The position numbers and the translations under genes were made by a program. From NCBI GenBank assembly GCA_900155495.1, contig FTLJ01000358.1, forward strand, positions 153,980 through 217,979: DNA of 64,000 bases, written 5' to 3'. Each line of letters begins with the position of its first letter. The stretch's first letter is position 1. The DNA comes from Porogramme epimiltina. Its lineage: Eukaryota > Basidiomycota > Agaricomycetes > Polyporales > Polyporaceae. This document shows positions 23,810-36,200 of the stretch, in pieces. The notes under the pieces were generated by a model. The model saw only the letters and a program-made list of their open reading frames with translations. It had not been told where the DNA came from and ran no database searches.

Positions 23810-25608
23810 ATGGACTTTAGACCATTCCTCGAGGAAAGAGACTGGACTCCTATCCAACGAGAGAATGGAAAGACAATCTATACTCGGTATTCTAATATCC
23901 TCTTCCGACTAACGCTAACTCATCGTCGATTTCTTTCAATCAGCCCTCTATATGGCTCCGAACTTTTCTGGCACCAGACACACAGGTTCAATGAGGGGTG
24001 CGTTACTTATTCCTGTCCTTCTATGATCACTGCGAGTGACGCTTCGTTCTTTCCTATCTTAGTCAGAGCGAAGTAGTCGCAGGAATAACTCTCAGCACCA
24101 CCGTCGACAAAGAGAGCCTCAAGGCAAAGATTCTTGAAGCGCTCACGTATAGCCGGTAAGTGAACATGGACAGCGTGCGTGAACAAAACAAATGACTTAT
24201 ACTTATATACTCTCCTAGCTTCGTCTCTCCAATCCTTGCCTCGACCGTCGAGATTGGTGTATATGAACATGACCAGCCGTCTTGGGTGTACACTGCCGCT
24301 TCCTCCTACGCCGAAGCGGTCTCATGGGCACATTCCTCGCTCGAGGTTGTCGAAGAGAACCACACTCCCGACTCGTTCATTGCACGATGCCACCGTTATA
24401 GGCTCCCATACGTACATAAGGAGAATGGACACACTCACGAACAACACTTTCGGGCATTCCTCGTCTTCGATGTCGACGACAATCCCGGGCTCGCACTGCA
24501 CGGCACCCATGCAGTGTTCGACGCGTCACCGTGCTTGAACTTCTTCTACGTCCTGTTATCGTACCTCACCGATCCCGCCCTCTGTGCTGAGGGATACATT
24601 GACGGTTTGGCGTGGGGAACGGAATGGCGAAACCTTCCTCCCGGCCCGATCATCTCCACGGGCGGGCCGAAGTCGGAGTGGGAGACGAAGGGGATGGAGC
24701 TTCTCACTGTCATTCAGCAGAACCTTGTACCACCGGGTGTAAGTGCCCTTCATGGCATCGTTAACCTCTCCAAAGAAACTCACACCACAGCCTGTTTCTC
24801 GTAGCGCCCCCTCTGGCTGAAGTCCTCTCGAAAGGAGGTCAAGACCCCTTGGGCGAGCGTGCGCATAACGGAGAAAGTCGATTCCGAGATGACCACGAAG
24901 CTCTCGGAGAGGGCAAAGGAGATGGGCTACACTGTCTCCGTACTTCTAGAAGCTGCACACGCCCTCGCCATCTTCGAAGTCAATCCTGACGTCGATCCCG
25001 CAGAAGACGTTCACGTCACCTCCGGTGGTTCTTAGTGAGTCGCTCACCCACACGCAGTTCAACGCTGGTCGTAACCCTTCTCCTCTCTATCAAGCATGAA
25101 CCTCTTCAAATACAGAGTTCCGCCCTACAACTTGCGCTCCCAGCTCATAGGCGCGCTTGCGAAGGTCCCCGTCGTCCACCCAGGCTCGCTAGTCCACGCC
25201 CATCCTGGCGACACGCGCGCACAGCTCCTGGCGCTGATGGAGCACCTGCGAGCGACATACGCTGGATACAGCGAAAACCCGCACCTACCCGCGATCACCT
25301 CCCTCGCCGCGCGCCTCAGCCCGCGAATGACCGCGCCGTCGCTTGGGAGCGTGAACAGCATCGGCGTAGTTGAAAGGGCCATTCCCATGCGGTATAGAGC
25401 AGAAGGTGCGGAAGGCGTAGAGGGTGTGTATGAGATCGACGATGTGTGGTTTGGGCACCGGATGGCACCTTCGCATAAGCTCGTCGTGCATTTCTGGACG
25501 ATGAAGGGCGAGATGAGGCTCATGGCGCAGACGAACGACGCGTGGGACGAGGAGTATCTGCGCGCATTCTTGCGAAGAATCGTGTCCATTGCATGTAGTA
25601 TTCTGTAG
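23810..25608 (+). CDS. HxxxD acyltransferase-like protein (copy 2)
   Basis: This is the paralogue of the protein at 11272-13048, with the same exon plan, in the CAT-like condensation/alcohol acyltransferase superfamily. The ATG at 23810 gives MDFRPFLEERDWTPIQ. After intron 1 come PLYGSELFWHQTH, then VVAGITLSTTVDKES. The catalytic HxxxD is in ALHGTHAVFDAS. Further on are WGTEWRNLPPGPI, then EMGYTVSVLLEAAHALAIF, and near the end DVWFGHR in place of DFGWG. The stop ends at 25608. All blocks join in frame, so it is likely functional. The likely reaction is acyl transfer from a carrier or CoA thioester to a hydroxyl or amine; donor and acceptor cannot be read from sequence. It shares a divergent promoter region with MFS-1 and precedes the alpha/beta hydrolase on the same strand. 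Confidence 0.85.
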
Positions 25609-26668
25609 AGGGTATGACAGTGGAATATTTTTGTAGCCGAAATGACAATGCTAGCCGGCGTAGCTGAAATGCCCTCGCTGCGTGTCCTCGGGCCGCCCGA
25701 CACTCGGATTCCGAGGCTCCGGTGTTGACCGGGAATACTGCGTGTCGTCTGAATCTACAGGCTGGTGTGCCTGATTCCTACGCTATCTAGGGAGCGCTAC
25801 AACCTACGCACCCAACGACTCCCGGGACGCGGCCATTGTATTCTCCGTGCTCGCGAACTTGTGCGAGGAAAGGTACACCAGAGTGAGGTCTTCTCGACCA
25901 TGTTGCGCCGTGAGGGTATAACGCGCCGCGTGAGGGAGCCGTCCTATTACTATCTCTTAGATGTAGCTGTTATGCTTCCTGAACATCTTTTCCGGGATTA
26001 CGAAATCGTGAACGGCCGGAGCAGGCTTGCGTCCGGGCATCTCCTGACTTGTGCGAGTAGAAGCCCATTGTGGCGCCGTCGTGCGAGTTGGCAGCGCCTA
26101 AAGGAATGTGCTTCGCTGTCTAAGCCCTTCACTGAGCTGAATATCGGTGCCTGCTGGCGAGAGTTACGCGGCGATGTGCGCCGGTGCGCGTGGATCTTGT
26201 GCGGCTTGTCTTCTCGCGTACTGACCCACGCCGTTCGCAGGGATCACATCGCAAAAAGAGTGCCCGAGGTGGCGTCGCAGCTGCCGGGTCTATATGTGAG
26301 GCCGAGAAGACCGACGGCCTCGCTCGAGCTCGTCCCTGGCCGGCCCGTCAGGCGCCTATTAATCATGGCTTGCCTGTGTCCATGATCCCGAGCTGCCATG
26401 TCGGCCACTTCCCTTATGCGGCCTTCAGGCGACGTCAAGACCGGGCGCAGCTTTCCGATCCACTCTCTACCCCAGTTACGGGACCCGGCCATCGATTGCA
26501 TCGACACACAGGTCCTACCCACACTAAACCCGTGATTATCTTGTCCTAAGGCCTAGGAATCCACGCCCACCCATCAGCTCACGACTTGCTAACCTTAGCT
26601 GATCAACCGCTTCCCCCAGTCTTCCGAACCATACCCCCAAACACCACTAGTTTGCTCACCACCTCACA
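25609..26668. other. Intergenic region between acyltransferase 2 and the alpha/beta hydrolase
   Basis: An open frame of 206 codons runs at 25765-26385 (+), rich in Arg and Leu, with no domain, no membrane segment and no paralogue in the window. I leave it uncalled because such frames are common in this GC-rich DNA. The right end presumably holds the hydrolase promoter. Confidence 0.4.
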
Positions 26669-28069
26669 ATGGAGACCACATCGTTCACGTTCCCAGGTCC
26701 CACAGAAGACGGCTCGCCAATCCTCTCCTTCATCCGCTGCCGGCCTAGGAAGACGAGCCGCAGCACAACTCTCCCTACCAGCACACGCCGCCTCGCCTTG
26801 CTTGCCCTCCATGCAGTGGGATCTCGTAAGTACCTATCCCTGTTGACTTAGCACACGCTGCCCACTGACGCATGTGGTATATGCTAGACAAGGAGGCGTG
26901 GCTCCCGACCGTGGAGCATCTCTTTGAGGAGCAAGCTGCGGCGCCCCCAAACACCTCTTTCTTCGTCGAGGAGTTCTGGAGCATGGACTGCCCTGATCAT
27001 GGCGAGTCTGCTATCCTGAATAGCGCACGCCCAAGGAGTCATCCAGAATCCGACGGATACAGTGAGTACATTTCATGCCACAAGCTCCCCATCGTCACCT
27101 AGTCTCAACTTCCATTTTGCTCGTGGGTACGCGCTGCATTTAGACGGGTTCCTATGGGCAAAAGCTGCGAACACGCTCATTGCATCAGCGTTTGTATCCC
27201 CCGGAACGACACTTGTTGGGCTCGGGCACTCTGCGGGGGCATGCGTCATGTGAGGGCACCTAGCCTAAAGGCTTTTGCGTGCTCGAAGCTGACTTACTTT
27301 ACAGAATACTCGCTACAGCCGGATATCCTACCCATCGCCTCCCATTTGCCTCGCTTATCCTCGTGGAGCCCGCGATGATGACGCGCGAAGAGCACAAGCG
27401 GTTCGTGGAAAAGGATAGCGCGCGCAAGCGCGCGATGGACATGGCACTCGTGCGTAAGGACATCTGGCCCTCGCGAGCGGAGGCGCACGAATGGTTCGCG
27501 AGGAGGGCACCATGGAAGCGATGGGATCCTCGAGCACTCCAGCTCTATGTCGTATGTTTCATACTTATCATTTCGTTCGAGTCGTCTCCTGGTCATACTC
27601 ACTAAGGTCTTGCAGGAACATGCGCTGTGCGATCTGCCTTCTCCCTTATACCCCGAGACGTACGCCTCGGGAGTTGCACTCTCTACTACGCGCATAGCAG
27701 AGCGGGCCGGATACTCTCATGACGACAACGCGTTCATGTCGCTTGAGATGCTCAAGGACATTTGCCCCGCGATTCCCGTCCACACCATATACGGCTCAAA
27801 TCGGGACCTGATGTACGTTTTCTCCATAAGCCGCCTTGCCGTTCCTGCTTGATCATTGCTGACGGGGGCGATGCAGACCGGAAGAAACCCAACGTGCTAT
27901 AGTCTCGGCTGAGGATGGGCGCTGTATGGCTTCGGTCGACTACGTCCCCGGGGCTGGTCACCTCATCGTTCAGGAACGTCCGCGCGAACTCGCGAGGGCA
28001 ATCTGGACCGCGCTGGCGTCTGATTTCGGGACGGCTCGAGGACATTCCGAGCCAAAGAGTAGGCTGTAG
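26669..28069 (+). CDS. Alpha/beta hydrolase
   Basis: A serine hydrolase of the alpha/beta fold, about 370-390 residues. The ATG at 26669 gives METTSFTFPGPTEDG. After intron 1 (about 26827-26888) the chain reads AVGSHKEAWLPTVEHLF, a typical oxyanion-loop region. The nucleophile elbow is GLGHSAGA (catalytic Ser), the acid is probably the Asp in YGSNRDLMP, and the His is in GAGHLIVQE. Other introns lie near 27.06-27.10, 27.25-27.30, 27.55-27.61 and 27.81-27.88 kb. All joins keep frame and the stop ends at 28069. The neighbours are acyltransferase 2 on the left and, after a gene-poor gap, a DUF6534 gene. Since none of the PKSs has a terminal thioesterase, this enzyme could hydrolyse a polyketide thioester or a product ester, but ordinary esterase or epoxide hydrolase roles are equally open. 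Confidence 0.83.
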
Positions 28070-30823
28070 TTAGCCCAAGGGAATGAATATCTTTATTTCA
28101 TAGAATATCGTGAGGGTTTAAAACAACGAGAGACGTCCTCGGTCGACAAGACTATCATTTGAGTTGGGTGAGGTCGCGATCACGTGATATGGTTTAGGGC
28201 AAGGGCTTTCGCGTTAGCGGGGCTATGTCCAAAGTGAAGGCCTCTACATTCTATGACACCTAAAAGACCGTCCTCTTCTATTTCATCTACCACCTCCACC
28301 GGGATCTCTCTTACTCTCACCTCCTTACGACCGCTTCTCGAGATATGACAAGGCGAATTGGTTTTTCAGCTGATCCTTTTTTTCAATTTGCTACGTCTAC
28401 TCTGGAAGCTCGGGAGATGGATGGGGGCCATTTCAAATATGTGACGTAGATGCAGTTGCGCCTTTCGCTTGGGGGAGGGTCACGGTGCGTTAGTTTCTAA
28501 ACGATGGCCCGGATGACGTCATGGCCTAGACCGGGTCTGAGTCAAGTAAGATGTGAATCGAGATTAGCGCCCGGGATGAGTCACTGGTCTCAACGGCCCT
28601 GCAGCCTGCGAGCTCGAGCCTGCTCGTCATGCTCACCACCGGCTCTCATTGCGGTGGCAGCACCCCTTCGACCCTCATTCGCTGCGCCATCTGCTTTGTG
28701 AAATACCAATGTACGACCCTTACAACACTGTTTCTCGTCTAGGGTCTCTTGTCTTACCGGCGTCCAACAATTTTCACCGAAGTATTTTACCCCAAACGAT
28801 GCATCGTTGACGTTCATCTCAAACGAGACGTCTCTCTATTTTGCCCTCGCCTCAGTCGCCTGCTCAACAACAGGAAGCGAAGGTGTCAGTGAAGCACCGC
28901 CGTTCGCCCTCGCGAAAACTACTCTTCTCTGTCTGGGCGAGCGGCGTTGGCTCCGGGCAGTCGTTGAAGGACGGTGTGTATCCATCATACGCATACTTCT
29001 GCTCTTCTGCTTCGCATATTTCGTCATCCTCACACCCTCTATCCTATTTCCCTCCCCCCCATCCTCCCTTCCATCAAGATCTACCGTTCCACACCCTTTA
29101 GATATGTGTACTCCTCATTTGATCCTCTAGTTATATATTTACACTACCGTTTCCACCTGTCCTTTTACGAAGCCAGCTCCCCAGTTCTTCTCTATGCACC
29201 GTACTCCCTCGAAATGGATACCCTTGTGAAATCTCCATCCCAAATCGTATGAGCGAGCTCGAACAGATGCGTGAGAGACAGACACGCTTCATGTTTGTTC
29301 AAACCCCATGCCGCGTTTACCGCGTCAGATGTTTTCGATATCATTCTGTAACTACTGTTTCTAATACTCGATATATGTAACAACGGGGCATTGAAAATAA
29401 TCCACGTGCATCGCAGACCACTCGAATGGCCCCTTCGTTTCCATTGTCATTACGACATGGTTGGATCCGCGCTAACGCTAGTTGTCCAGTTCGCAGTCAG
29501 GTCGCTCCAGACGAGCGCTGCAGTACTTATTCATCAATCTATTGTTTCCACGACGGTGCCACAAAGGAGATACGCCACCCGCAGGGTTCTCTCAGCGCAT
29601 AGCCCACACTGCCGTTTGTTAATTCTCCAATGCTATACCGGGCGCACACCCCCGGCGCATGCCATCCATCATGTGCGCTAGAGATGAAGCGGGGAAGCCC
29701 AGCCCCTTGAACGCCCATTCTGGTGTCTGGGTAGGGATCGTATCGTGAGTCCTCGTCTCTGTTTGCTTATTCACGATTAGTTCTGGAAGGCTATTGAATG
29801 AGTCAGTCAGATGTTCGCGGCCATCTCGCGCTAAGTGTCCAAGCGCAGTATCAACACGGCTGGTCCGCTAGGTAGCCACACCCTCCCGCGTTCACCTGCC
29901 ACAGCTCATCGGAGGGTTTAGTGAGGTGATATACAGTACAGTGAATGCCGGGTTGTCCGTAACTCACCAATGCAATAGTGTTACTGGCTGAACATGCTGT
30001 GTTCTGCTCCCGATCGGGGGCGTGCGCGGCGTAAGCAGCTAACGCTCCATGCCCGGCGTGTAGATGGTCGACCTCCCGCTCGATTGACAATGGTCAAAAG
30101 ACCATTGGCTCTTTCGCTACGGGACAGCGCCTTCAACGCCAAATACACATTAACGGCGTCCTCGGACAGCGGTAAGTTAGACAAGCATATCAAGGCTCTG
30201 CGTTGGAAAGATCGGGAGCGAGAGCGGGTTAGGAAGGGTGATTGTGTCTTCTGCCCCCTATTGGAGTATTCTTCACAACTGGCTTCCAGATTCATGCATC
30301 TCCGATGTGTGAGCCGTAGCAGGTGGGCGCCCTCGCCGCTCTTTAGCTGTCACATTGGTTCCATGGGGGCCTTTGTGTTTACTTTTCTGGTATGCAGCAT
30401 GCTTGTGTCGGAGTGTATCTGACGTGCGGTTCTTGTTCTTCGGTATCCTAGACCCTCCCTTCGATTGAGGCGACTATGTCGTGTCAAGTATCCCATCCGC
30501 TACTGAACGCGCTCAGAAACGATATCCCAGAGGCCATGAACTATCTCACACTTGTCTTCGCGCATGACTCTGACCGGCTTTTCCACCAAATAGGGCCGGA
30601 GACTCACCTCCAGAAGGTCCGCTTACTTCGGATGGTCGCGCTTGAGAGACACTGCTTTGCGGTCCCATGTCTTGATATACGCCTGCGGGAAGATGTATCA
30701 TTCATGGCGCGCCTTTAGGATGTTATTATTAATGGCGGCGTTATGCCTCTCCGCTCATCGAATTGACGCTACTAGAGGATAAAATATTCTCAAGACCGGA
30801 GGGCTCAGCCGCTTAGCATCACC
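28070..30823. other. Gene-poor 2.75-kb stretch
   Basis: I find no gene I can support. Short open frames (under about 145 codons) lie on both strands without domains or consistent splice patterns. A pyrimidine-rich tract runs at about 29.02-29.10 kb, resembling the leader of a fungal promoter, but no coding region follows it. It may be decayed coding or transposon sequence; nothing recognisable remains. Confidence 0.4.
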
Positions 30824-32945
30824 ATGCCTCCAGCCATGAACACCGACAATACGCTAGGAGCAGCCTTCATTGGTGTGTTCTACGATTGTACCTCCGTATT
30901 TTCACGTGAAACCTCAAGCTTATCTTCTTCGTTAGGTTGTTTGTTGTCCTCGATGTCAGTGTTTTGAATAGCACCGCCAATATCCGGAATTATTCTTACT
31001 GCCTTGCAAAATTCTAGCCTGTATGGCGTAACAAGCGTACAAACCATTACGTACTATCGTCAAAACCATCGAGATCCCAAGGTTATGAAGTGCATCGTGA
31101 GTGGAAAGATGACCCCTATGGCATGCAGTCGTCTCACCCTGACTGGCTCTCATTGTATGCGCTGTCCTTGGACCAGGTCGGACTTCTTTGGTGAGTTCCC
31201 GGGATTCTCTAGAGTCTCAGCGTTGCTGAAGTTTCCCGAAGGGTTATCGACACAGTTCACACCGTTTTCCTTTCGTACACGGTGTATGTATACACCATCT
31301 CAAACTTCTCCCGCATCAGTCGCGTTGAGGACCTGAGGCCGATCTGGTATGAGATATTTCTCCACCTAGAAATGCCTTCGCCGAGTGACCCTTTTATTAG
31401 GAGTATGATGGCATGTTTGGCCCCACATTGTTGAGAAACCCAGGAGCTGACCAACGCTGTCGATGTTGAAATTAGGGGACAGTTGTACTCACAGTAGGCG
31501 ACATCTCTGCTATGTTGTATCTTAACTCATCAAGTATTCTTCATAGGCTTCAAGCGATACTATCATAAGAGGGCGAGTACTGGCCATGTTCCCTGCCAAA
31601 TGCGCACCCCACCCTTACCATGAATCTTTCAGTGTATTTTGCCATAGAATATGGCTATGTAAGCTCAACATTACATACTATACGCCGATGTCCTTGTTTC
31701 CTCACACACATTGCTAGTAAGCAAGAAGAATAAGGTCCTCGTGTCGATGCTGGTGAGGCGTACTATCCACTGTCTCCGTATACTTGCTCATTATTGGTAG
31801 TCTGTAGCGATTCTCACTAGCGGCGGTCAGTTAAGTATGACCTAGTTAAGAAAGATTTACGGCTCATGGTTCTCCACTCAGGGCTAGGTTGGAGTGCGTC
31901 CCTGGTGCCGTGATCTGAATCATGACTCTGACCGCAGCTGTACACCATGCATTATTGTCGACACTAGCATACTCCTTCCTCTGGTAGAAGGACACCATCC
32001 TTTCTGCATACACACCTCTCTAACGGTATTCTTTCTAGTGCGAGATTGGACACGTTCGAAGACTATCGGAGATATGAGGTGCGTTCTGGAATCGTTCTGG
32101 TCTTCTAAGAAGTAAAACACCGTGCTTGTATTGCCACAGTGGCTTCTTTCTATGTGTTTAGTAAGCGTTGTCGTCGTCGACCTCTCTTTATGTTCGACGA
32201 TATGCTTCCTGCTATCCAGGCAGAGGAGCATGTTTCAGGGGTGAGCCATGTTTCTCGCGTTTGGAGGTCGTCTACTCACACCTCTCGACAGAGTAGATAG
32301 TGTCATTCGTACGCTTATGACTTCCGCCGTGAATGCCGGTGGGCTGACCACGTAATTGTTTACTGTTTCTGTTCTCCTTACCTGCTCATCATGTCTGTCC
32401 TTGTTAGAATATTCGCGGTGGCGTCGTTAATCGCAGTGAGTCCTCCCACACAGAGTTCTTTGCTATGTTGTAGTGCTGACTGCTATGTATCAACAAGTAT
32501 ATAACCTCTCCCATGACCTTCATCTACTTCATGTTCATCAGTGTCATGCCCACACGTAAGTTATATGTTCATTGATTGCCCGACCTTGCTGCAGTTAAAT
32601 TCGCATTGTCAGTACTTCGGAACGCCTTGCTTCTCACACTGAATGAACGCGGGTCTCTGCGAGAGCGGATGGTTGGAGGCGTCGTGTCTCTGCCTACTGC
32701 TGCCGGCACGGATTCCGTGGTGGAAATACCTAATAGGAATAACCCAACGGACACTAGTGGTACCAGGATGGTGAGTAGAACTGTGTTTCTCTGCTTACTA
32801 TTCTCCCATTAGGCTATGACTGATCACTTTTTTGTAGGTCCGGGTCGCGCTAAGGCCAGAGAGGTTCAGCGTAGGGGGAGTGATTGACGACATCAAGCAC
32901 ACTTCGCCATCTTCTATATCCGTGACAGAGGCGAAGGCGCAATGA
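30824..32945 (+). CDS. DUF6534 family multi-pass membrane protein (copy 2)
   Basis: Same family as copy 1. The ATG at 30824 gives MPPAMNTDNTLGAAFIG, followed after intron 1 by LYGVTSVQTITYYRQN. The next blocks are VIDTVHTVFLSYTVYVY, VVVDLSLCSTICFLLSRQ (the helix before the loop), VDSVIRTLMTSAVNAGGL, YITSPMTFIYFMFISVMP and KFALSVLRNALLLTLNERG. The last corresponds to the usual KxYxNSLLATLNAR signature but is weakened: the YxNS part is absent. The tail ends RPERFSVGGVIDD and the stop at 32945. Exons between about 31.4 and 32.1 kb are not resolved, so loss of function cannot be excluded. It lies 0.3 kb from the 3' end of PKS-C, convergent with it. Function is unknown. Confidence 0.68.
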
Positions 32946-33232
32946 TTCACAGGATTCATCCCGGAAGGGAGCGTATCATGGCAATAACAATTTGAATAGT
33001 GTACGATCGCAGCGTACAACTTGAAGAAACTTTCTTGGATATTCAAGGTTCTGTCCTTATCTATGTAATTATAATGAAGTCATTTCTACTGGAAATACAA
33101 TGTCCTCGACGATTGAGCAACAGCAACCCGTGGCGGGTAGCGCAAGACTGTTGTTAATCCCTAAATGACGATTTGATCCATTACACAGTACAAGACACGA
33201 CCATGTGGGTTGCTGTCCTAACACAAACGTTA

Positions 33233-36200
33233 TCAAGAAACAATAACATGCCCCATTCGTTCCTGCAAATCCTTTATCGCGAGATCCGCAAGGAGCTGAA
33301 CCTGAGATACTGCCAACAACGGGCGCAAAGCAAATGACAGCGCCGCAGCAGAAAGAGAATCCAGCCCGTACGACGTGAGTGGAACCTCCACGGAGACATC
33401 CTCCGATTTCAGTGCCAATACGCGGCATACCGTTTGTAGTAGGGACACATGCGGGTCTTCGCTTGTCTCCGTGTTGGTTAGGGTGGCGTTCGAGGGGACG
33501 AGGTGACTGTACAGTGTTGAAGGGCCCATATTCTCCTGGACGGCAGCCCAATCAAAGTCCGGCACGTACTGCCAGCCTCCTGTATCACCACCACGCAGTT
33601 TCATGATGCCGTCTCCAATGTAGTCGCAAAGTGCTATTTGACGTAAGTAGACGAACGATTAAGTGCTATGAAGGAAATACTCACACCGAGCAGTGATCGC
33701 CCAGTTTGATAAGTGGCGGAGATTCTTTTTCACAGACGGATCAAACAAAATCATGTCCCCCAGATCTGATATGGCGGGTGAGACGATGGTGAACGCATTC
33801 TTGTATTTCTTCGTCATCCCAGTTAGCATCATGTTCGCTCTATATATCAATTCTCAGGTGATTGCACAATGCAGAAGGATAGACGAACACGTACGTAGCA
33901 TAGTTGGTTTGGCCTGGGTTTCCGAAAAGTCCGCATACAGACGAGAAAGAGACAAAGAAATCGAGTGATTTCATGTCGATGACGTTCTCAAGGACCTCAA
34001 ATGCCTGCACCTTCGGGGTGAATACATCTTCGAATGCGCCCTTCGTAAGCGTCGCAAACATGCCGTCCCGGAGCCGTACAGCGAGCAGCGCACATCCGCC
34101 GAGAGGACGTGGTAGGGCGGCCACCACGTTCTCCATCTCCTGTTGGGATGCACCGTCTGCAGTTGCGGCCTGGAGGTTGAGATCCGCACGACCCAGAAGG
34201 TACTTGAGTATGCGCTCAGCCACGTGGTCTCCTCGACGCCCTAGGCCTTCGAGACCGCTTCTTGAGGTTATGACAAGGTGACGAGCCCCATTCTGCGTTG
34301 AAGTCTCAGTGATCATGTAACTGACATAGGATCAAGCCGTGCCTACGTACCTCGTACATCCATAGGGCAACGTGGAGACCAAGTCTCCCGATGCCGCCCA
34401 CGAGGAGGTATGATTTCTCAGCGTCAAATAGAGGAGGTTCCTTAGATGAATTGTGCGGTAAATCCTTAAATATACTGGCGGGAGATAGGTAATCCACTAT
34501 GGGTTCATATTGACGTGCGTTTGTGACGCAGCGTAGAGCGTCTCCGACGCGCCACGGTCGGGTCGCCATAATGGATGCTAAGCCGTCACCAGGATCGTTC
34601 CAAAGGAGCAACTTTCCGCCAGGTGCAATGATCCTACGCAATACAGCCGACGTAGAGGGATCCTGGGTGCCAGATATGATGAACGGAGGTTTCTTGTCGT
34701 AACATGATTCGAGATCGGCAGAGGAAAGGGAACGAGCCGCCATAACATGTAAGCCTAAAACAGCACATACTTCCTCAATCTGCGAGAGCAGCGTGGGATC
34801 TTCCTCCACCACAATGGCTCTCGTCCCAGAAATGCTCCCGGGAGCAGAGAAAGAGTACAGGCCAACGGTCAACGCCACAAGAATTGCAGCAAAGAGCGGC
34901 GGGCCCATATTGTCAACGAACGTCGGAGCATCGACCTCGGCGAAGCTCTTCTTGTGGACGAGAAGATGACTAGAGGTTGGCCCCGATGATATTCCAACTA
35001 CTGAGCCGGAGGAGTCTTCGATAGCTCCGAGATACACCCAGGTATTCCCATGGCGAGGCCCAACACCTGCGACCCGAACGACAACGTGGTCTTCGTGCTG
35101 CTGAGGCCGTACTGTCTGCACGATGTGCCCATCTTCAACAGCCCATGGCTTGTTGGCGTCGACAAACGTGATCTTGGCAGGTGGATCCATAAGCGAGAGC
35201 CGCGGTGCGAGGACATTCCCGTCAGTGTCCACTCCCACATCTACTTCGTCAAAGTCCATTTGTATGAGGGAAAGGATAGCCGCGTCGCGCTGCTTGTTGG
35301 ACCAAGTTTCGTGGAATGCTACTAGGCGAACCTTCCAGGCAAGATACTCTTTACGGAGAGCTCTGGTAAAACCTTGAGCAGCGTCCCAGTTGATTCCGAA
35401 ATCCACGGTGAAGAGAAGAGAGTGAGAATAGAGCGCGTCTAGTACGGAGATGCGTTGCTGGATATCCATTTCTTCCCCCCTCACATATGGAATGACGAGG
35501 GCCCCCAGCTGTGGCGCCGTGCTCATTTGACTCTCATTGGAATTGTGGGCATCGCTGTGTGGGTGCGCTGTCGAATTTCCATTGAATATTCCGTTAACTA
35601 CGGTCTTGCACTTGGAAAGGGAAACCCCGGTGGGGACATATACGGCATTGAAGCGTTTCGTCACTGGGCCCATGCGAACTCCATGAAGGGCGACCTCTAG
35701 TCCTTCCATCCTGCAAAGCGGTACACCAGTATCGTCCGTGATTGTGAAGTCGTATGTAATCCTCCCTGTTGAGATCCACTGTGAGTGAGCAATATCTAAG
35801 AGCACAACGATATCGTACCCGGGGTCCAATCCACAAATTTTGCGTACGAGTAGACAGTTTCCGGGAACGGCTTGTCAAAGTAACCGGGGCAGAGCCTGAA
35901 AGCGCGACACTTTGCCGGAAGGTGATACAAATCTGGATCAAAATTTCCTGTAAGGTATGGGTGGGCCACGAGGTGGATTGCGGCGTCGAGAATAGCAGGA
36001 TGCATGCGATAGTCAGAAATACTATACAGGAAGGTAAGCATGGCAGGTTGGTCAACGAAATATGTGACTGACTTGGGAATATCCGTCCCTTTGCCTCGTA
36101 TTTCACCGAGTGAGTCCATGGCTCCGCCAGGACGAACGGAGAGCCAGTATCGCCGGATGCGTCGGTACATGGGACCATAGTTAGCAAACGAAGAAAGCTC

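Noticed and set aside
25765..26385. Open frame of 206 codons (+).
   Set aside because: No domain, no intron pattern, Arg/Leu-rich composition typical of chance frames in GC-rich DNA; no paralogue in the window.
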